Part shown: one piece after another, positions 7,145 through 15,432 of the stretch
How positions within the stretch are numbered: position 1 is the first letter of the stretch
Layout of the letters: the number at the start of each line of letters is the position of its first letter
DNA from: JBJKPP01 sp046706145
GTDB taxonomy: Bacteria; Bacteroidota; Ignavibacteria; Ignavibacteriales; Ignavibacteriaceae
Assembly (NCBI GenBank): GCA_046706145.1
Contig: JBJKPP010000172.1
Coordinates: 1 to 26,635, forward strand
Reading direction: 5' to 3'
DNA: 26,635 nt
The notes under the pieces: model-generated
Seen by the model: the letters and a program-made list of their open reading frames with translations, nothing else
Told to the model about the DNA's origin: nothing
Database searches by the model: none
Position numbers and translations under genes: made by a program

Positions 7145-10111
7145 ATGAAAAAAAGGCGAAACATTTTTCCTATTACATTTTTTGTTTTTATGGTTTTCTG
7201 CATTATTTCTAACATACAAGCAGCAGGCATTAATGCGACCATCAAAGGAAATGTCAAGGATGTAGAGACTGGTAACCCATTATGGGGAGCTAATGTAGTT
7301 GTTGAGGGTACAAGCCTGGGTTCTGCCACTGATAAGAATGGAAATTATGAAATTCAGAATGTACCTCTTGGCACACACAAAGTAAAAGCTACATATATTG
7401 GTTATAAACAGGCTGAGCTAACTGTAAATGTTCAATCTCAAAGAACAGTTGAAGTAAACTTTAAAATGGAACCGGAAGCCGTTAAGGGTCAGACAGTATT
7501 AGTTACAGCTCAAAGAGCAGGGCAAATTGCAGCAATAAATCAGCAACTAAATTCTGAAACAATCACTAATATAGTCTCTTCTGATAAAATACAGGAACTG
7601 CCCGAGGCAAATGCTGCAGAAGCTGTCGGCAGATTACCTGGCATTTCGCTTCTCAGAGAGGGAGGAGAAGGGAATAAGGTGGTCATTCGTGGTTTGGCTC
7701 CACAGTATAATAGAATCCAGATTGACGGTGTAGATCTTTCAGCAACAGATCCTAATAACAGAAGTACAGACATTAGCATGATTTCACCCTATATGCTTGA
7801 CGGGATTGAAGTTACTAAAGCGGCTCTCGCAAATCAAGAAGCTGATCAATTGGGTGGCACTGTCAATTTTATTACCAAAGGTGCTCCCTATGCGCCTCCA
7901 TCTTATACTTTGATAGCTCAGGGCGGTTATAATGGTCTCAGAAATCAATATGGAGATTATAAGCTTGTCGGTCAAACCAGTAGAAGAATGTTTAATAATT
8001 TACTGGGACTCTCTTTGAACCTTGATGTGGAAAAGAGAAACAGAAGCTCAAATACGGCAACAGCAGGATATACTTTTCTGGAGGAGTACAACAGAGCTGC
8101 AGTTAACTCATTTGATCTCCAAGATGTTTCAAGAGAATTGCACCGTTATGGAGGGTCTTTGGTTCTGGATTTCAAAACTCCATCTACAACTATCATTTCC
8201 AGCAATTTTATTAGCCGAATAGATCACGACGTTATTTCACGAAGTGAAAACAGCATAAATTTGTTTACTAGTCAAACGGAGAGAGATCAACTCCTTACTC
8301 ACACCAAAACCAATACTACTATTTTAATGAATGAATTAAGACTACAACAATTGTTTGATAATTTTAAAATACAAGCCCGCGTTAGTTATTCACTCTCTAA
8401 AGACAATACTCCTCGTGAATTAACATTTGAAGGAGAACAAGCTGCTCCTCTGGCAAGGCCGGTTGATATAACTGCCTCCCCCGGACAAGTACCCAACTAT
8501 ATGAATAACAATTTGTCTTCAATTTATGTGGGACCAATGAACGATTCAAACGAGCTGACTAAAGAGGAACAAGTAGGAGCTAACTTGGATTTAGAATGGC
8601 AGTACAGTTTTTCTAATGACATAAATATGAAATTGGACTTTGGAGGAGAATTTAAGCACAAAGATAGAAGGTATGACTATAATACAGTGTATCTAGATAT
8701 TTACTCGGATCCAAGTGGCATAGTAACCAATGCTCTTTTGTCTAAATACCCGTATATGAGTCAGTATTATGTGTCGGGTAGATTTCCTTATCAGCCCTTC
8801 ATTGATAATAGTTTTTCGGGTGAGGAGTTCATGAAAGGTATGTATCAACTTGAAAGAGTGCCGAGTTTGGGCCTTGCTGAACAAGTTATTAATTATTTAG
8901 AGAGCAACCTTGGAATAGATTATAAGGGCACACCTACACCTCAGAAATTTGTACCGAATTTCCAAACAAGTACAATGAATGATTACAGCGGTAATGAGGA
9001 TTATTCTGCTGCTTACATAATGCCAGTTGTTTCCATAGGAAATCAAATTACCTTTATTCCTGGTGTTAGGTATGAACATGAAGTTACAAAATATACTGGC
9101 GTAAGAGGTAACGAAAACCTGGTTAGATATGCCAGCGTAGGCTATTATCACATAGATACTACTGCTACCAGAGAAAATAACTTTGTTCTGCCGATGATTC
9201 ATTTAAAATACAAACCATTGGATTGGTTTGATGTGAGATTAAGTTACACACAAACATTGGCACGACCTGCGTACACTGAGTTCCTTCCTAAATGGGATAT
9301 CTACATGGGAGGTATTGATTACAGCAATCCAAATTTAAAACCTGCAAAATCAGAAAACTACGATTTGTATCTTTCTTTCTATGGAAATAAGATAGGTTTA
9401 TTTACAGTCGGCTTATTTGCGAAGCGAATTACAAATTTCGTGTTTTCACAGACTGAAGTAATATTAAGTGATTCGATGGCTGTTGCAAAATATGGACTAT
9501 TCCAATCAATAACGGGGCAAGACCCAACAATATTTTCTGGTAAGCCTATATCAAGTTATATAAACGATCCGAATCTGGTTCATGTAGATGGTGTCGAGGT
9601 AGAGTGGCAGTCGAACTTGTGGTATCTGCCAGGATTTCTGAAAAATATTGTTTTTGATATTAATTACACTTACACGCATTCGAAAGCAATCTATCCGAGG
9701 ACAGTACCAATTACACAAATTGTTTCTTCGCCATTTGGGAAGATTCAAAAAATAGTTGGGAATGCAGATTCATCTTATTCGGCACCCCTTCTCTATCAAC
9801 CGGATAACATTGTAAACTTGACCCTAGGATATGATTATAAAGGTTTTTCTATAAGGGCATCGCTTCAGTATCAATCCCAAATCTTCTCTCAAAACGATTG
9901 GCGCCCGCAACTTAGAGGTTACACAAAGGGTTTTTCACTCTACGATCTAGAAGTTTCGCAAGAATTACCTATTGAAGGATTAGAAGTTTATGGGGAATTA
10001 AACAACATTTCAAAGGTGATCCAGGAAGACTACAATGTAGGAACGAGTTTTATGACTAATCAAGAGTATTATGGAATGAGTGGAAGTTTGGGGTTTAAAT
10101 ATAAGTTATAG
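7145..10111 (+). CDS. TonB-dependent outer-membrane receptor with N-terminal carboxypeptidase-D-like domain
   Basis: This is a 988-residue outer-membrane transporter that takes up a ligand, here probably an oligosaccharide, with energy from the TonB system. A Sec signal peptide (to about residue 27, ending IQA) leads into a CarboxypepD_reg-like domain (about 30-115, GNVKDVETGNPLWGANVVVEG). A TonB-box-like stretch (QTVLVTAQR, about 118-127) is followed by the plug (EAVGRLPGISLLREGG, VVIRGLAPQYNRIQIDGV) and then a 22-strand-type barrel ending in alternating aromatic residues (SLGFKYKL). The plug style resembles the Xanthomonas/Caulobacter carbohydrate receptor group (TIGR01782 type), which often works without SusD; no SusD is present here. 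AAGGAGAG lies just before the ATG. An operator for the neighbouring LacI-type repressor lies upstream. The next gene is 89 bases downstream and may be its surface partner. Confidence 0.93.
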   Translation: MKKRRNIFPITFFVFMVFCIISNIQAAGINATIKGNVKDVETGNPLWGANVVVEGTSLGSATDKNGNYEIQNVPLGTHKVKATYIGYKQAELTVNVQSQRTVEVNFKMEPEAVKGQTVLVTAQRAGQIAAINQQLNSETITNIVSSDKIQELPEANAAEAVGRLPGISLLREGGEGNKVVIRGLAPQYNRIQIDGVDLSATDPNNRSTDISMISPYMLDGIEVTKAALANQEADQLGGTVNFITKGAPYAPPSYTLIAQGGYNGLRNQYGDYKLVGQTSRRMFNNLLGLSLNLDVEKRNRSSNTATAGYTFLEEYNRAAVNSFDLQDVSRELHRYGGSLVLDFKTPSTTIISSNFISRIDHDVISRSENSINLFTSQTERDQLLTHTKTNTTILMNELRLQQLFDNFKIQARVSYSLSKDNTPRELTFEGEQAAPLARPVDITASPGQVPNYMNNNLSSIYVGPMNDSNELTKEEQVGANLDLEWQYSFSNDINMKLDFGGEFKHKDRRYDYNTVYLDIYSDPSGIVTNALLSKYPYMSQYYVSGRFPYQPFIDNSFSGEEFMKGMYQLERVPSLGLAEQVINYLESNLGIDYKGTPTPQKFVPNFQTSTMNDYSGNEDYSAAYIMPVVSIGNQITFIPGVRYEHEVTKYTGVRGNENLVRYASVGYYHIDTTATRENNFVLPMIHLKYKPLDWFDVRLSYTQTLARPAYTEFLPKWDIYMGGIDYSNPNLKPAKSENYDLYLSFYGNKIGLFTVGLFAKRITNFVFSQTEVILSDSMAVAKYGLFQSITGQDPTIFSGKPISSYINDPNLVHVDGVEVEWQSNLWYLPGFLKNIVFDINYTYTHSKAIYPRTVPITQIVSSPFGKIQKIVGNADSSYSAPLLYQPDNIVNLTLGYDYKGFSIRASLQYQSQIFSQNDWRPQLRGYTKGFSLYDLEVSQELPIEGLEVYGELNNISKVIQEDYNVGTSFMTNQEYYGMSGSLGFKYKL

Positions 10112-10200
10112 TTGTAAACTGATTTTGTCAGTCAGAGATAGAATGCGATAATTTGTCTTAATTAAACAAAGTTATTGTTCAATTAAAAGGAGGTACTATC

Positions 10201-11871
10201 ATGAAAAAGTTGTTATTATCAATCGTTGTTTTGCTTGCATTTAGCGGCTTGTCATTCAGTCAAACCGTGATGAATGTTCCTGCAGATGACAATTCAGGGA
10301 ATCCGATTATCAATTCTCTGATCAAGTATGTTGTAGCGGACACGAATAACCAAGGAAAACAATTACATGATATATATAAGCTTCAAAGGGGAAAATATTA
10401 TTTCTTCAACCAGACCGCAGTTTTCAAGAATCCGATTACTCTTGAAGCAGACCCGCCCGGTACTGCTGATACTACTTTTCCGCCAAAATTTCTTTTTGTG
10501 GCAGATCAACAAGGGAACGTTCCTGAGAATGACATTATAGATGCTTATGCCAATGTAACATGTAAAAATATCGCATTCAGTTCAATTACAACCGACAATC
10601 AATATTCATGGGCTAACGGGATTGTGCTAGAAAAAGATAGCTTAAGAATAGTGATGGATGGTTGCTACTTCGAACTTTTAGGTTGGGCCTTTATTGAGGC
10701 GGATGGCATCAACCATACCAGACTTATCGTTAGAAATTGTGAAACTAGGAATGGTTCGCCGTTTGGCGGTGATGAATGGGTCCCATTTTTCCTTGAAGCA
10801 AGCGGAGGTAGTGTTGATACATGTATAATGACAAATAACACATTCTTTGGTATTCAGGGTTCTGTCCTTAATATTGAACCTCTTACACCATGGAAATATA
10901 TTTTCTTCGACCACAATACATGTGTAAACATTGTGCAAAATTTTACAACTGATGTGGCAGCTCACCTTAATACTACAATTACAAATAATATCTTTTATAA
11001 TGTTGGCTGTTATGGATCAAGAATCTCCGACATCGAAAGTGGCGGGGGTGACCATGTGCAAGCGGGTCTTATAGAAGTTGATACTCTTGCATCGAATACC
11101 CCAGAAGGTTCAAGTCTCCCACATATTATGGATGAAAAAGATAGAAAGTTGGTTGTAAAAAATAACGTCTATTTCTGGTCGCAAGGTGTAAAGGACTATT
11201 TAACTGCAAATGCTGATTCTATTGTAGGAGTACCGTGGATGAGTTCTAGAGGTCAGCACATGTTTTCTGATAAAACAACATGGCCTAATTTTGTGGCAGA
11301 AAATAATGTAGAAGCCGATCCCGGCTTTGATAATTTCGGCGGAACTGATGCTATGGTTACACAAATGTATGCAGACAGAAATACAGGTACATTTGGATTT
11401 TGGGGTTGGGATCCTGATTCGGTGCAATATCCCGCTGAACACTGGGCATTAGAACAATGGCCTCTTCCAGAGAACTTTTCGTATTCCGCCAGCTTTACTT
11501 CAACAGATGGATATCATGTTGGTAGCTTGCAGTGGTACCCAAATGAATTAGCGCAATATGGCAATCCAACTGCTATTAAGGAAACTTCAAAGGATATAGT
11601 TCCTAACGCATTTACTCTGCAGCAAAATTATCCAAATCCATTTAATCCATCTACAACTGTTAATTTTACATTAGCAAATAGCGGAGTCGTTAGATTAGGT
11701 GTATATAATATGCTTGGTCAAAAGGTAGTAGATGTTATCGATAATCAAGAGATGTCATCTGGTTTCCATGAAGTAAATATAAATATGTCAGAATACGCAA
11801 GTGGTATCTATATGCTGAAACTTCAGCAGGGAGCTAAAGTGAAAACTATAAAAATGATCTTGATGAAATAA
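10201..11871 (+). CDS. T9SS-secreted beta-helix protein, possible surface glycan binder or lyase
   Basis: This 556-residue protein has a Sec signal peptide (residues 1-20, LAFSGLSFSQ) and a C-terminal type A T9SS sorting domain (about 471-556) with NYPNPFNPSTT beginning at N476 and a GIYMLKLQQG strand near the end, so it should be exported across the outer membrane and probably surface-attached. The middle (about 100-330) has Asn-rich short repeats of the kind VRNCETRN, MTNNTFFG, FDHNTC and ITNNIFYN that mark a right-handed parallel beta-helix, as in polysaccharide lyases, pectinases and several glycan-binding proteins. I recognise no catalytic triad and make no enzymatic claim. A strong Shine-Dalgarno (AAAGGAGGT, 10186-10193) precedes the ATG. 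It directly follows the TonB-dependent receptor, which suggests a surface role in the same uptake system. Confidence 0.85.
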   Translation: MKKLLLSIVVLLAFSGLSFSQTVMNVPADDNSGNPIINSLIKYVVADTNNQGKQLHDIYKLQRGKYYFFNQTAVFKNPITLEADPPGTADTTFPPKFLFVADQQGNVPENDIIDAYANVTCKNIAFSSITTDNQYSWANGIVLEKDSLRIVMDGCYFELLGWAFIEADGINHTRLIVRNCETRNGSPFGGDEWVPFFLEASGGSVDTCIMTNNTFFGIQGSVLNIEPLTPWKYIFFDHNTCVNIVQNFTTDVAAHLNTTITNNIFYNVGCYGSRISDIESGGGDHVQAGLIEVDTLASNTPEGSSLPHIMDEKDRKLVVKNNVYFWSQGVKDYLTANADSIVGVPWMSSRGQHMFSDKTTWPNFVAENNVEADPGFDNFGGTDAMVTQMYADRNTGTFGFWGWDPDSVQYPAEHWALEQWPLPENFSYSASFTSTDGYHVGSLQWYPNELAQYGNPTAIKETSKDIVPNAFTLQQNYPNPFNPSTTVNFTLANSGVVRLGVYNMLGQKVVDVIDNQEMSSGFHEVNINMSEYASGIYMLKLQQGAKVKTIKMILMK

Positions 11872-12248
11872 CAAAAATTTTGTACAAGTTGATCGCTTGG
11901 TTCTCAAATGCTGAAAAATAACAGAGAAGCAGGCGGTCAGCTTGAATTTAAAGTTGATCTTAAAATTTTTCAGAGTCGATAGGAAATTGTAAGCCATTTT
12001 CGTTATAATTATTTCAATGTTAATTCTTAAAATTGAAAGTTTGAGGTAACTCCCTAAAGGGAATTGGTAAGATTGGAGTTTGTGGTTTCTTATAAACTTA
12101 TTAGGACAAAACCTTTTACTTTTAACAAGATTTATTGTTAACCATATCTTATATGGATAAAGTACTAAGAAGATTACATAAATCGTTTTTAACACATCAA
12201 TATTACATTTCAAAGAAAATAATTTGCAATTTTCTTTAGGGAAATAAA
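11872..12248. other. 377-base intergenic region between the receptor block and the glucosaminidase block
   Basis: No credible gene lies here. The region is AT-rich. It contains a near-perfect inverted repeat at 12138-12160 (listed separately), a TATAAT at 12004-12009 without a convincing -35 box, and a short hairpin around CCCTAAAGGG (about 12051-12060) with no T-tract. No intrinsic terminator for the upstream gene and no known riboswitch was recognised. The break in gene spacing indicates that a new transcription unit begins after it. Confidence 0.6.
12135..12163 (+). promoter_or_regulatory. Candidate promoter with operator-like dyad before the acetyltransferase-glucosaminidase genes
   Basis: TTGTTA (12135-12140) and TAAAGT (12158-12163) are spaced by 17 bases, each matching the sigma-70 consensus at 4/6. 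The spacer and its edges form an inverted repeat: CCATAT (12142-12147), CTT, ATATGG (12151-12156), extended by TTA and TAA after one mismatched base on each side (12138-12160 in total). The start codon is 86 bases downstream. A dyad placed between the promoter boxes is a usual arrangement for a repressor or a MerR-type activator. No regulator gene for it is visible nearby. Confidence 0.4.
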
Positions 12249-13502
12249 ATGAGCAACGAGAACGCCAAAGTCACCGCATCACCTAGAATAAAATCCATAG
12301 ATATAATACGTGGGTTTACAATTTTAGTAATGATTTTTGTTAATGATCTTGCTGGAGTTGCAAATGTTCCTGCATGGATGAAACATGCTCCTACTTTGCA
12401 TGATGGGATGACCTTTGTGGACTGGGTATTCCCAGCCTTTTTATTCATTGTTGGTATGTCTATACCCTTTTCAATAGGGCGCAGAATTGAAAAAGGTAAT
12501 AAGATGGGTTCCGTCTGGAAGCATATTTTAATTCGTGTTGCAGGACTCCTAGTACTAGGATTTTTTATGGTAAATGGTGATCGCATTTCCGATCAAGGAA
12601 TTCTTAATCCGCATTTATGGACACTCTTGATGTATATTTTTGTGATAATCATCTGGAACAAAAACAAGAATCCAAAATTTCTTTTTTCTAAAAAGTGGAT
12701 TAAATACTCGGCCGGTGCAGGCTTAATAGTTTTGTTTTTTTTATTTCGAGGTGAGAATCAAACAGGCTTAGTACAAATGAGTCCGGATTGGTGGGGAATA
12801 CTTGGACTTATTGGCTGGGCGTATTTAGTTGCTTGCTTGTTTTATATACCTTTTAGAAGAAATAGGTTTGCATTACTGGGTGTCGCTGTTTTGCTCTTTT
12901 GTTTTTATTTGGCAGCCTATAACGGTTTCCTAACCAACTATCCTTTTATTCAATTCATATGGCCTGGTAATTATGTTAGTTATACTTTAGGTTCTCACCC
13001 TGCTATTGTAGTTTTAGGTGTGATATTGGGGATTAAACTTAAAGAGAACATTGAAAAACCGAATCACATAAGTATATTAAAATGGGCATTTGGATTCAGT
13101 ATATTCTTATTAATATCTGGGTTGCTTTTACATCAGCTAAATAAACTTAGCGAGGTGTTTATTATAAGTAAAAATCTTGCAACAATACCATGGTGCTTAC
13201 TTAGTTCAACATTTACAATCTGGATCTGGATGTTTATTTATTGGCTTGTTGATATGAAGGGGTTAAACTCATTGTTCAAGATAATAGAACCTGCCGGGAT
13301 GAACCCTTTATTTGCTTACATTTTGGCGCCATTCGTTGTGGAGTGTTTTGCTCTTGTCGCTCTTGCATTTAATGGATTTGATATATATGCGTGGTTAGGG
13401 GGATCATTCGTAACTGGTTTTTCTCGTGCTGTTTTAATTGCACTATTAATGACATGGCTTCCTGGTTATTTAGGTAAAAAAGGTCTGCAGTTGAAATTGT
13501 AA
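12249..13502 (+). CDS. DUF5009/HGSNAT-type transmembrane N-acetyltransferase (NagX-like)
   Basis: This 417-residue integral membrane protein belongs to the heparan-alpha-glucosaminide N-acetyltransferase-like group (COG4299, called NagX in bacterial GlcNAc regulons). About ten membrane helices are visible. Near the N-terminus IDIIRGFTILVMIFVN is followed by KHAPTLHDGMTFVDWVFP; H46 in this stretch aligns by motif with the catalytic His269 of human HGSNAT, which carries acetyl from cytosolic acetyl-CoA across the membrane to terminal glucosamine. The ATG lies shortly after AGGGAAA. The GH9 gene starts 22 bases after its stop, and glucosaminidase and deacetylase genes follow, so acetylation of periplasmic glucosamine or GlcN-ended oligosaccharides is a reasonable role. 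Some NagX-like proteins have been proposed to be transporters, so transport is an alternative. Confidence 0.8.
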   Translation: MSNENAKVTASPRIKSIDIIRGFTILVMIFVNDLAGVANVPAWMKHAPTLHDGMTFVDWVFPAFLFIVGMSIPFSIGRRIEKGNKMGSVWKHILIRVAGLLVLGFFMVNGDRISDQGILNPHLWTLLMYIFVIIIWNKNKNPKFLFSKKWIKYSAGAGLIVLFFLFRGENQTGLVQMSPDWWGILGLIGWAYLVACLFYIPFRRNRFALLGVAVLLFCFYLAAYNGFLTNYPFIQFIWPGNYVSYTLGSHPAIVVLGVILGIKLKENIEKPNHISILKWAFGFSIFLLISGLLLHQLNKLSEVFIISKNLATIPWCLLSSTFTIWIWMFIYWLVDMKGLNSLFKIIEPAGMNPLFAYILAPFVVECFALVALAFNGFDIYAWLGGSFVTGFSRAVLIALLMTWLPGYLGKKGLQLKL

Positions 13503-13524
13503 TAATCATATAGGGAAAATTGGT

Positions 13525-15360
13525 ATGAAAAAATTTTTAATTGTATTTGTAACCCTGCTACTTTCGGCTTCCCAGACGTTTTGTCAAAAAATAAAAATAT
13601 TGACTAACCAATTAGGTTATGATCCCGTTTCAACGAAAACTGCTGTAGTTGAGGCTTCTGCTGGCGATATAATTACAGATAGTTATGTAAAACTTTATGA
13701 TAGTAATAAAGAAGTTATTAAAGTTAAGCCGGTTAAGGTGGGTAAGATAGATCAGTGGAAAAATTGGTATTTCTGGACAATCGATTTTTCTTCTGTTCAA
13801 AAAGAGGGGAAATACTGCATTGAATGTAAAACCAATAAAGGAACTGTCTGTTCTTTCCCATTTATGATTCAGAAAAATATTCTCGAGAGGTATACAATTT
13901 CAGATGTTTTGGCTTTCTTCAAAGAAATGCGTTCTGTAGGACAATTTGAAAAGGCTGATAAAAAGATGACATTTGCAGATGGGAGAAAGGATACTGTTGA
14001 CGTTCATGGAGGGTGGCAGGATGCAACGGGTGATTATGGAAAACATTTATCGGGAGGCCGATATGCAAATTATTTTGACCCACAGCAAATTCCTCTTGTG
14101 GTATACAGCTTGTGTAAAAGTTATGAGATGTTGAACGGTAGAAATAATAAGAACTTCACACAATATAAAAGAAGAATAATTGATGAGTTATTATATGGAG
14201 CAGATTATCTTGTGAGGATAAAGGATCCTTCGGGATCATTCTACAACTCTGTAAATGCACCTGGCCTGGATAAAAAACCGGATGACAGAAGGATATCGCC
14301 TGCTATGGGTAGTTTCAGTATAACCACATTGAAACCTGATAAAGCCGCAAAAAAAGTTGTTAAACCACGTAAGAGTGTGAAGAGTTTGTATGAATCCAGT
14401 TTCAGAAGCGGTGGTGGTATAGCGATTGCTTCGTTGGCTATGGCTTCACAATTTAAAGTTTGTGGTGATTTCTCTTCTGCAACTTATCTTAAAACTGCTG
14501 AAGATGCTTTTCGTTATCTAGGGAAGAATAATCAAAAGATGGATTATAATGGTAGAGATAATATAATAGATGATTACTGTGCACTTGCTGCTGCCGTTGA
14601 ATTATATAAAGCCACTAAGGATAATGTTTACAAAATAGCTGCTGATAATAGAGCTGATAGTCTGATGAACAGACTGACCACATGGAAAAAATATTCGAAC
14701 TACTGGCGGGCAAATGACGGCACCCGCCCATTCTTTCATGCCTCGGATGAAGGGTTCCCGGTTATCTCATTGATTTATTATCTAGATATATGCAATAGTA
14801 ATATCAAACAGAAAGTGCTGGATGTAGTTAAAAAATCTCTTGAGTTTGATCTTTCAATAACTTCCGAAGTACCTAATGCCTTTGGTTATGCACGGGAATT
14901 TGTTCAGCATAAAGATGGGAAAAGAAATACAAGCTTCTTTTACCCACATGATACCGAATTGGCACCTTGGTGGCAGGGAGAAGATGCGAGACTTGCTTCG
15001 CTTGCTTGTGCTGCAAGATTGACAATACCATATTTCAAATCCGATAAAGCATTTACTAGAAAGCTTGAAAAATATGCCGATGATCAATTGAATTGGATTT
15101 TGGGACTTAATCCTTTCGATATATGCATGATGAACGGCATTGGGCGAAATAATCCTGAATATATGTTTTTTGGTAGTTATCAATACACGAACGTACCTGG
15201 CGGCATTTCCAATGGAATAACATCAGGCTTATACAATGAACATGATATAGATTTCGATATTCCATATTCAGTAACAGGTAAGGACTATGATTGGCGATGG
15301 ACTGAACAATGGCTGCCTCATGATTCCTGGTTTTTAATGGCAGTATCTGCAGGAGAATAA
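13525..15360 (+). CDS. GH9 family glycosidase, possibly an exo-beta-D-glucosaminidase
   Basis: This 611-residue secreted protein has a Sec signal peptide (residues 1-20, ending TFC/Q), an N-terminal Ig-like domain of the GH9 type (about 22-120, NQLGYDP start) and an (alpha/alpha)6 catalytic domain. Catalytic candidates are D166 and D170 in GGWQDATGDYGKH and the acid E486 in APWWQGEDARLAS. The usual DAGD spacing is widened by one residue to DATGD. The C-terminus ends TEQWLPHDSWFLMAVSAG rather than with the PHHR-containing loop of typical endoglucanases. GH9 contains cellulases and also exo-beta-D-glucosaminidases known from Vibrio and Photobacterium; lying between an acetyltransferase and chitin-type genes, the glucosaminidase function is favoured by context, but cellodextrinase remains possible. 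AGGGAAA precedes the ATG. Confidence 0.82.
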   Translation: MKKFLIVFVTLLLSASQTFCQKIKILTNQLGYDPVSTKTAVVEASAGDIITDSYVKLYDSNKEVIKVKPVKVGKIDQWKNWYFWTIDFSSVQKEGKYCIECKTNKGTVCSFPFMIQKNILERYTISDVLAFFKEMRSVGQFEKADKKMTFADGRKDTVDVHGGWQDATGDYGKHLSGGRYANYFDPQQIPLVVYSLCKSYEMLNGRNNKNFTQYKRRIIDELLYGADYLVRIKDPSGSFYNSVNAPGLDKKPDDRRISPAMGSFSITTLKPDKAAKKVVKPRKSVKSLYESSFRSGGGIAIASLAMASQFKVCGDFSSATYLKTAEDAFRYLGKNNQKMDYNGRDNIIDDYCALAAAVELYKATKDNVYKIAADNRADSLMNRLTTWKKYSNYWRANDGTRPFFHASDEGFPVISLIYYLDICNSNIKQKVLDVVKKSLEFDLSITSEVPNAFGYAREFVQHKDGKRNTSFFYPHDTELAPWWQGEDARLASLACAARLTIPYFKSDKAFTRKLEKYADDQLNWILGLNPFDICMMNGIGRNNPEYMFFGSYQYTNVPGGISNGITSGLYNEHDIDFDIPYSVTGKDYDWRWTEQWLPHDSWFLMAVSAGE

Positions 15361-15432
15361 GTTATTTATACAACACGAATAATTAAGCAAGGTTCCAATT
15401 TGAAATTATTTATAAAATAATCGGGAGTATTT

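Noticed and set aside
10201..11871. Calling the beta-helix protein a SusD homologue or a pectate lyase
   Set aside because: It has no tetratricopeptide-like SusD architecture or lipobox, and no lyase catalytic residues could be identified; only fold type and secretion route are supported.
4992..11871. Possible mobile-element or phage origin of the regulatory-uptake block
   Set aside because: No transposase, integrase, terminal repeats or target duplications were seen, and composition is similar to the flanks.
12051..12060. CCCTAAAGGG hairpin as a terminator or riboswitch stem
   Set aside because: The stem is four base pairs or so and is followed by mixed sequence; no known riboswitch core was recognised around it.
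11788..12213. 141-codon frame on the - strand spanning the end of the T9SS gene and the following gap
   Set aside because: It overlaps the conserved sorting domain of a clear gene, has no domain, a biased Lys/Ile/Phe composition expected of AT-rich noise, and no convincing ribosome binding site.
12236..12586. 116-codon frame on the - strand opposite the acetyltransferase gene
   Set aside because: It mirrors conserved membrane-protein coding sequence including the catalytic His region; no signs of independent coding.
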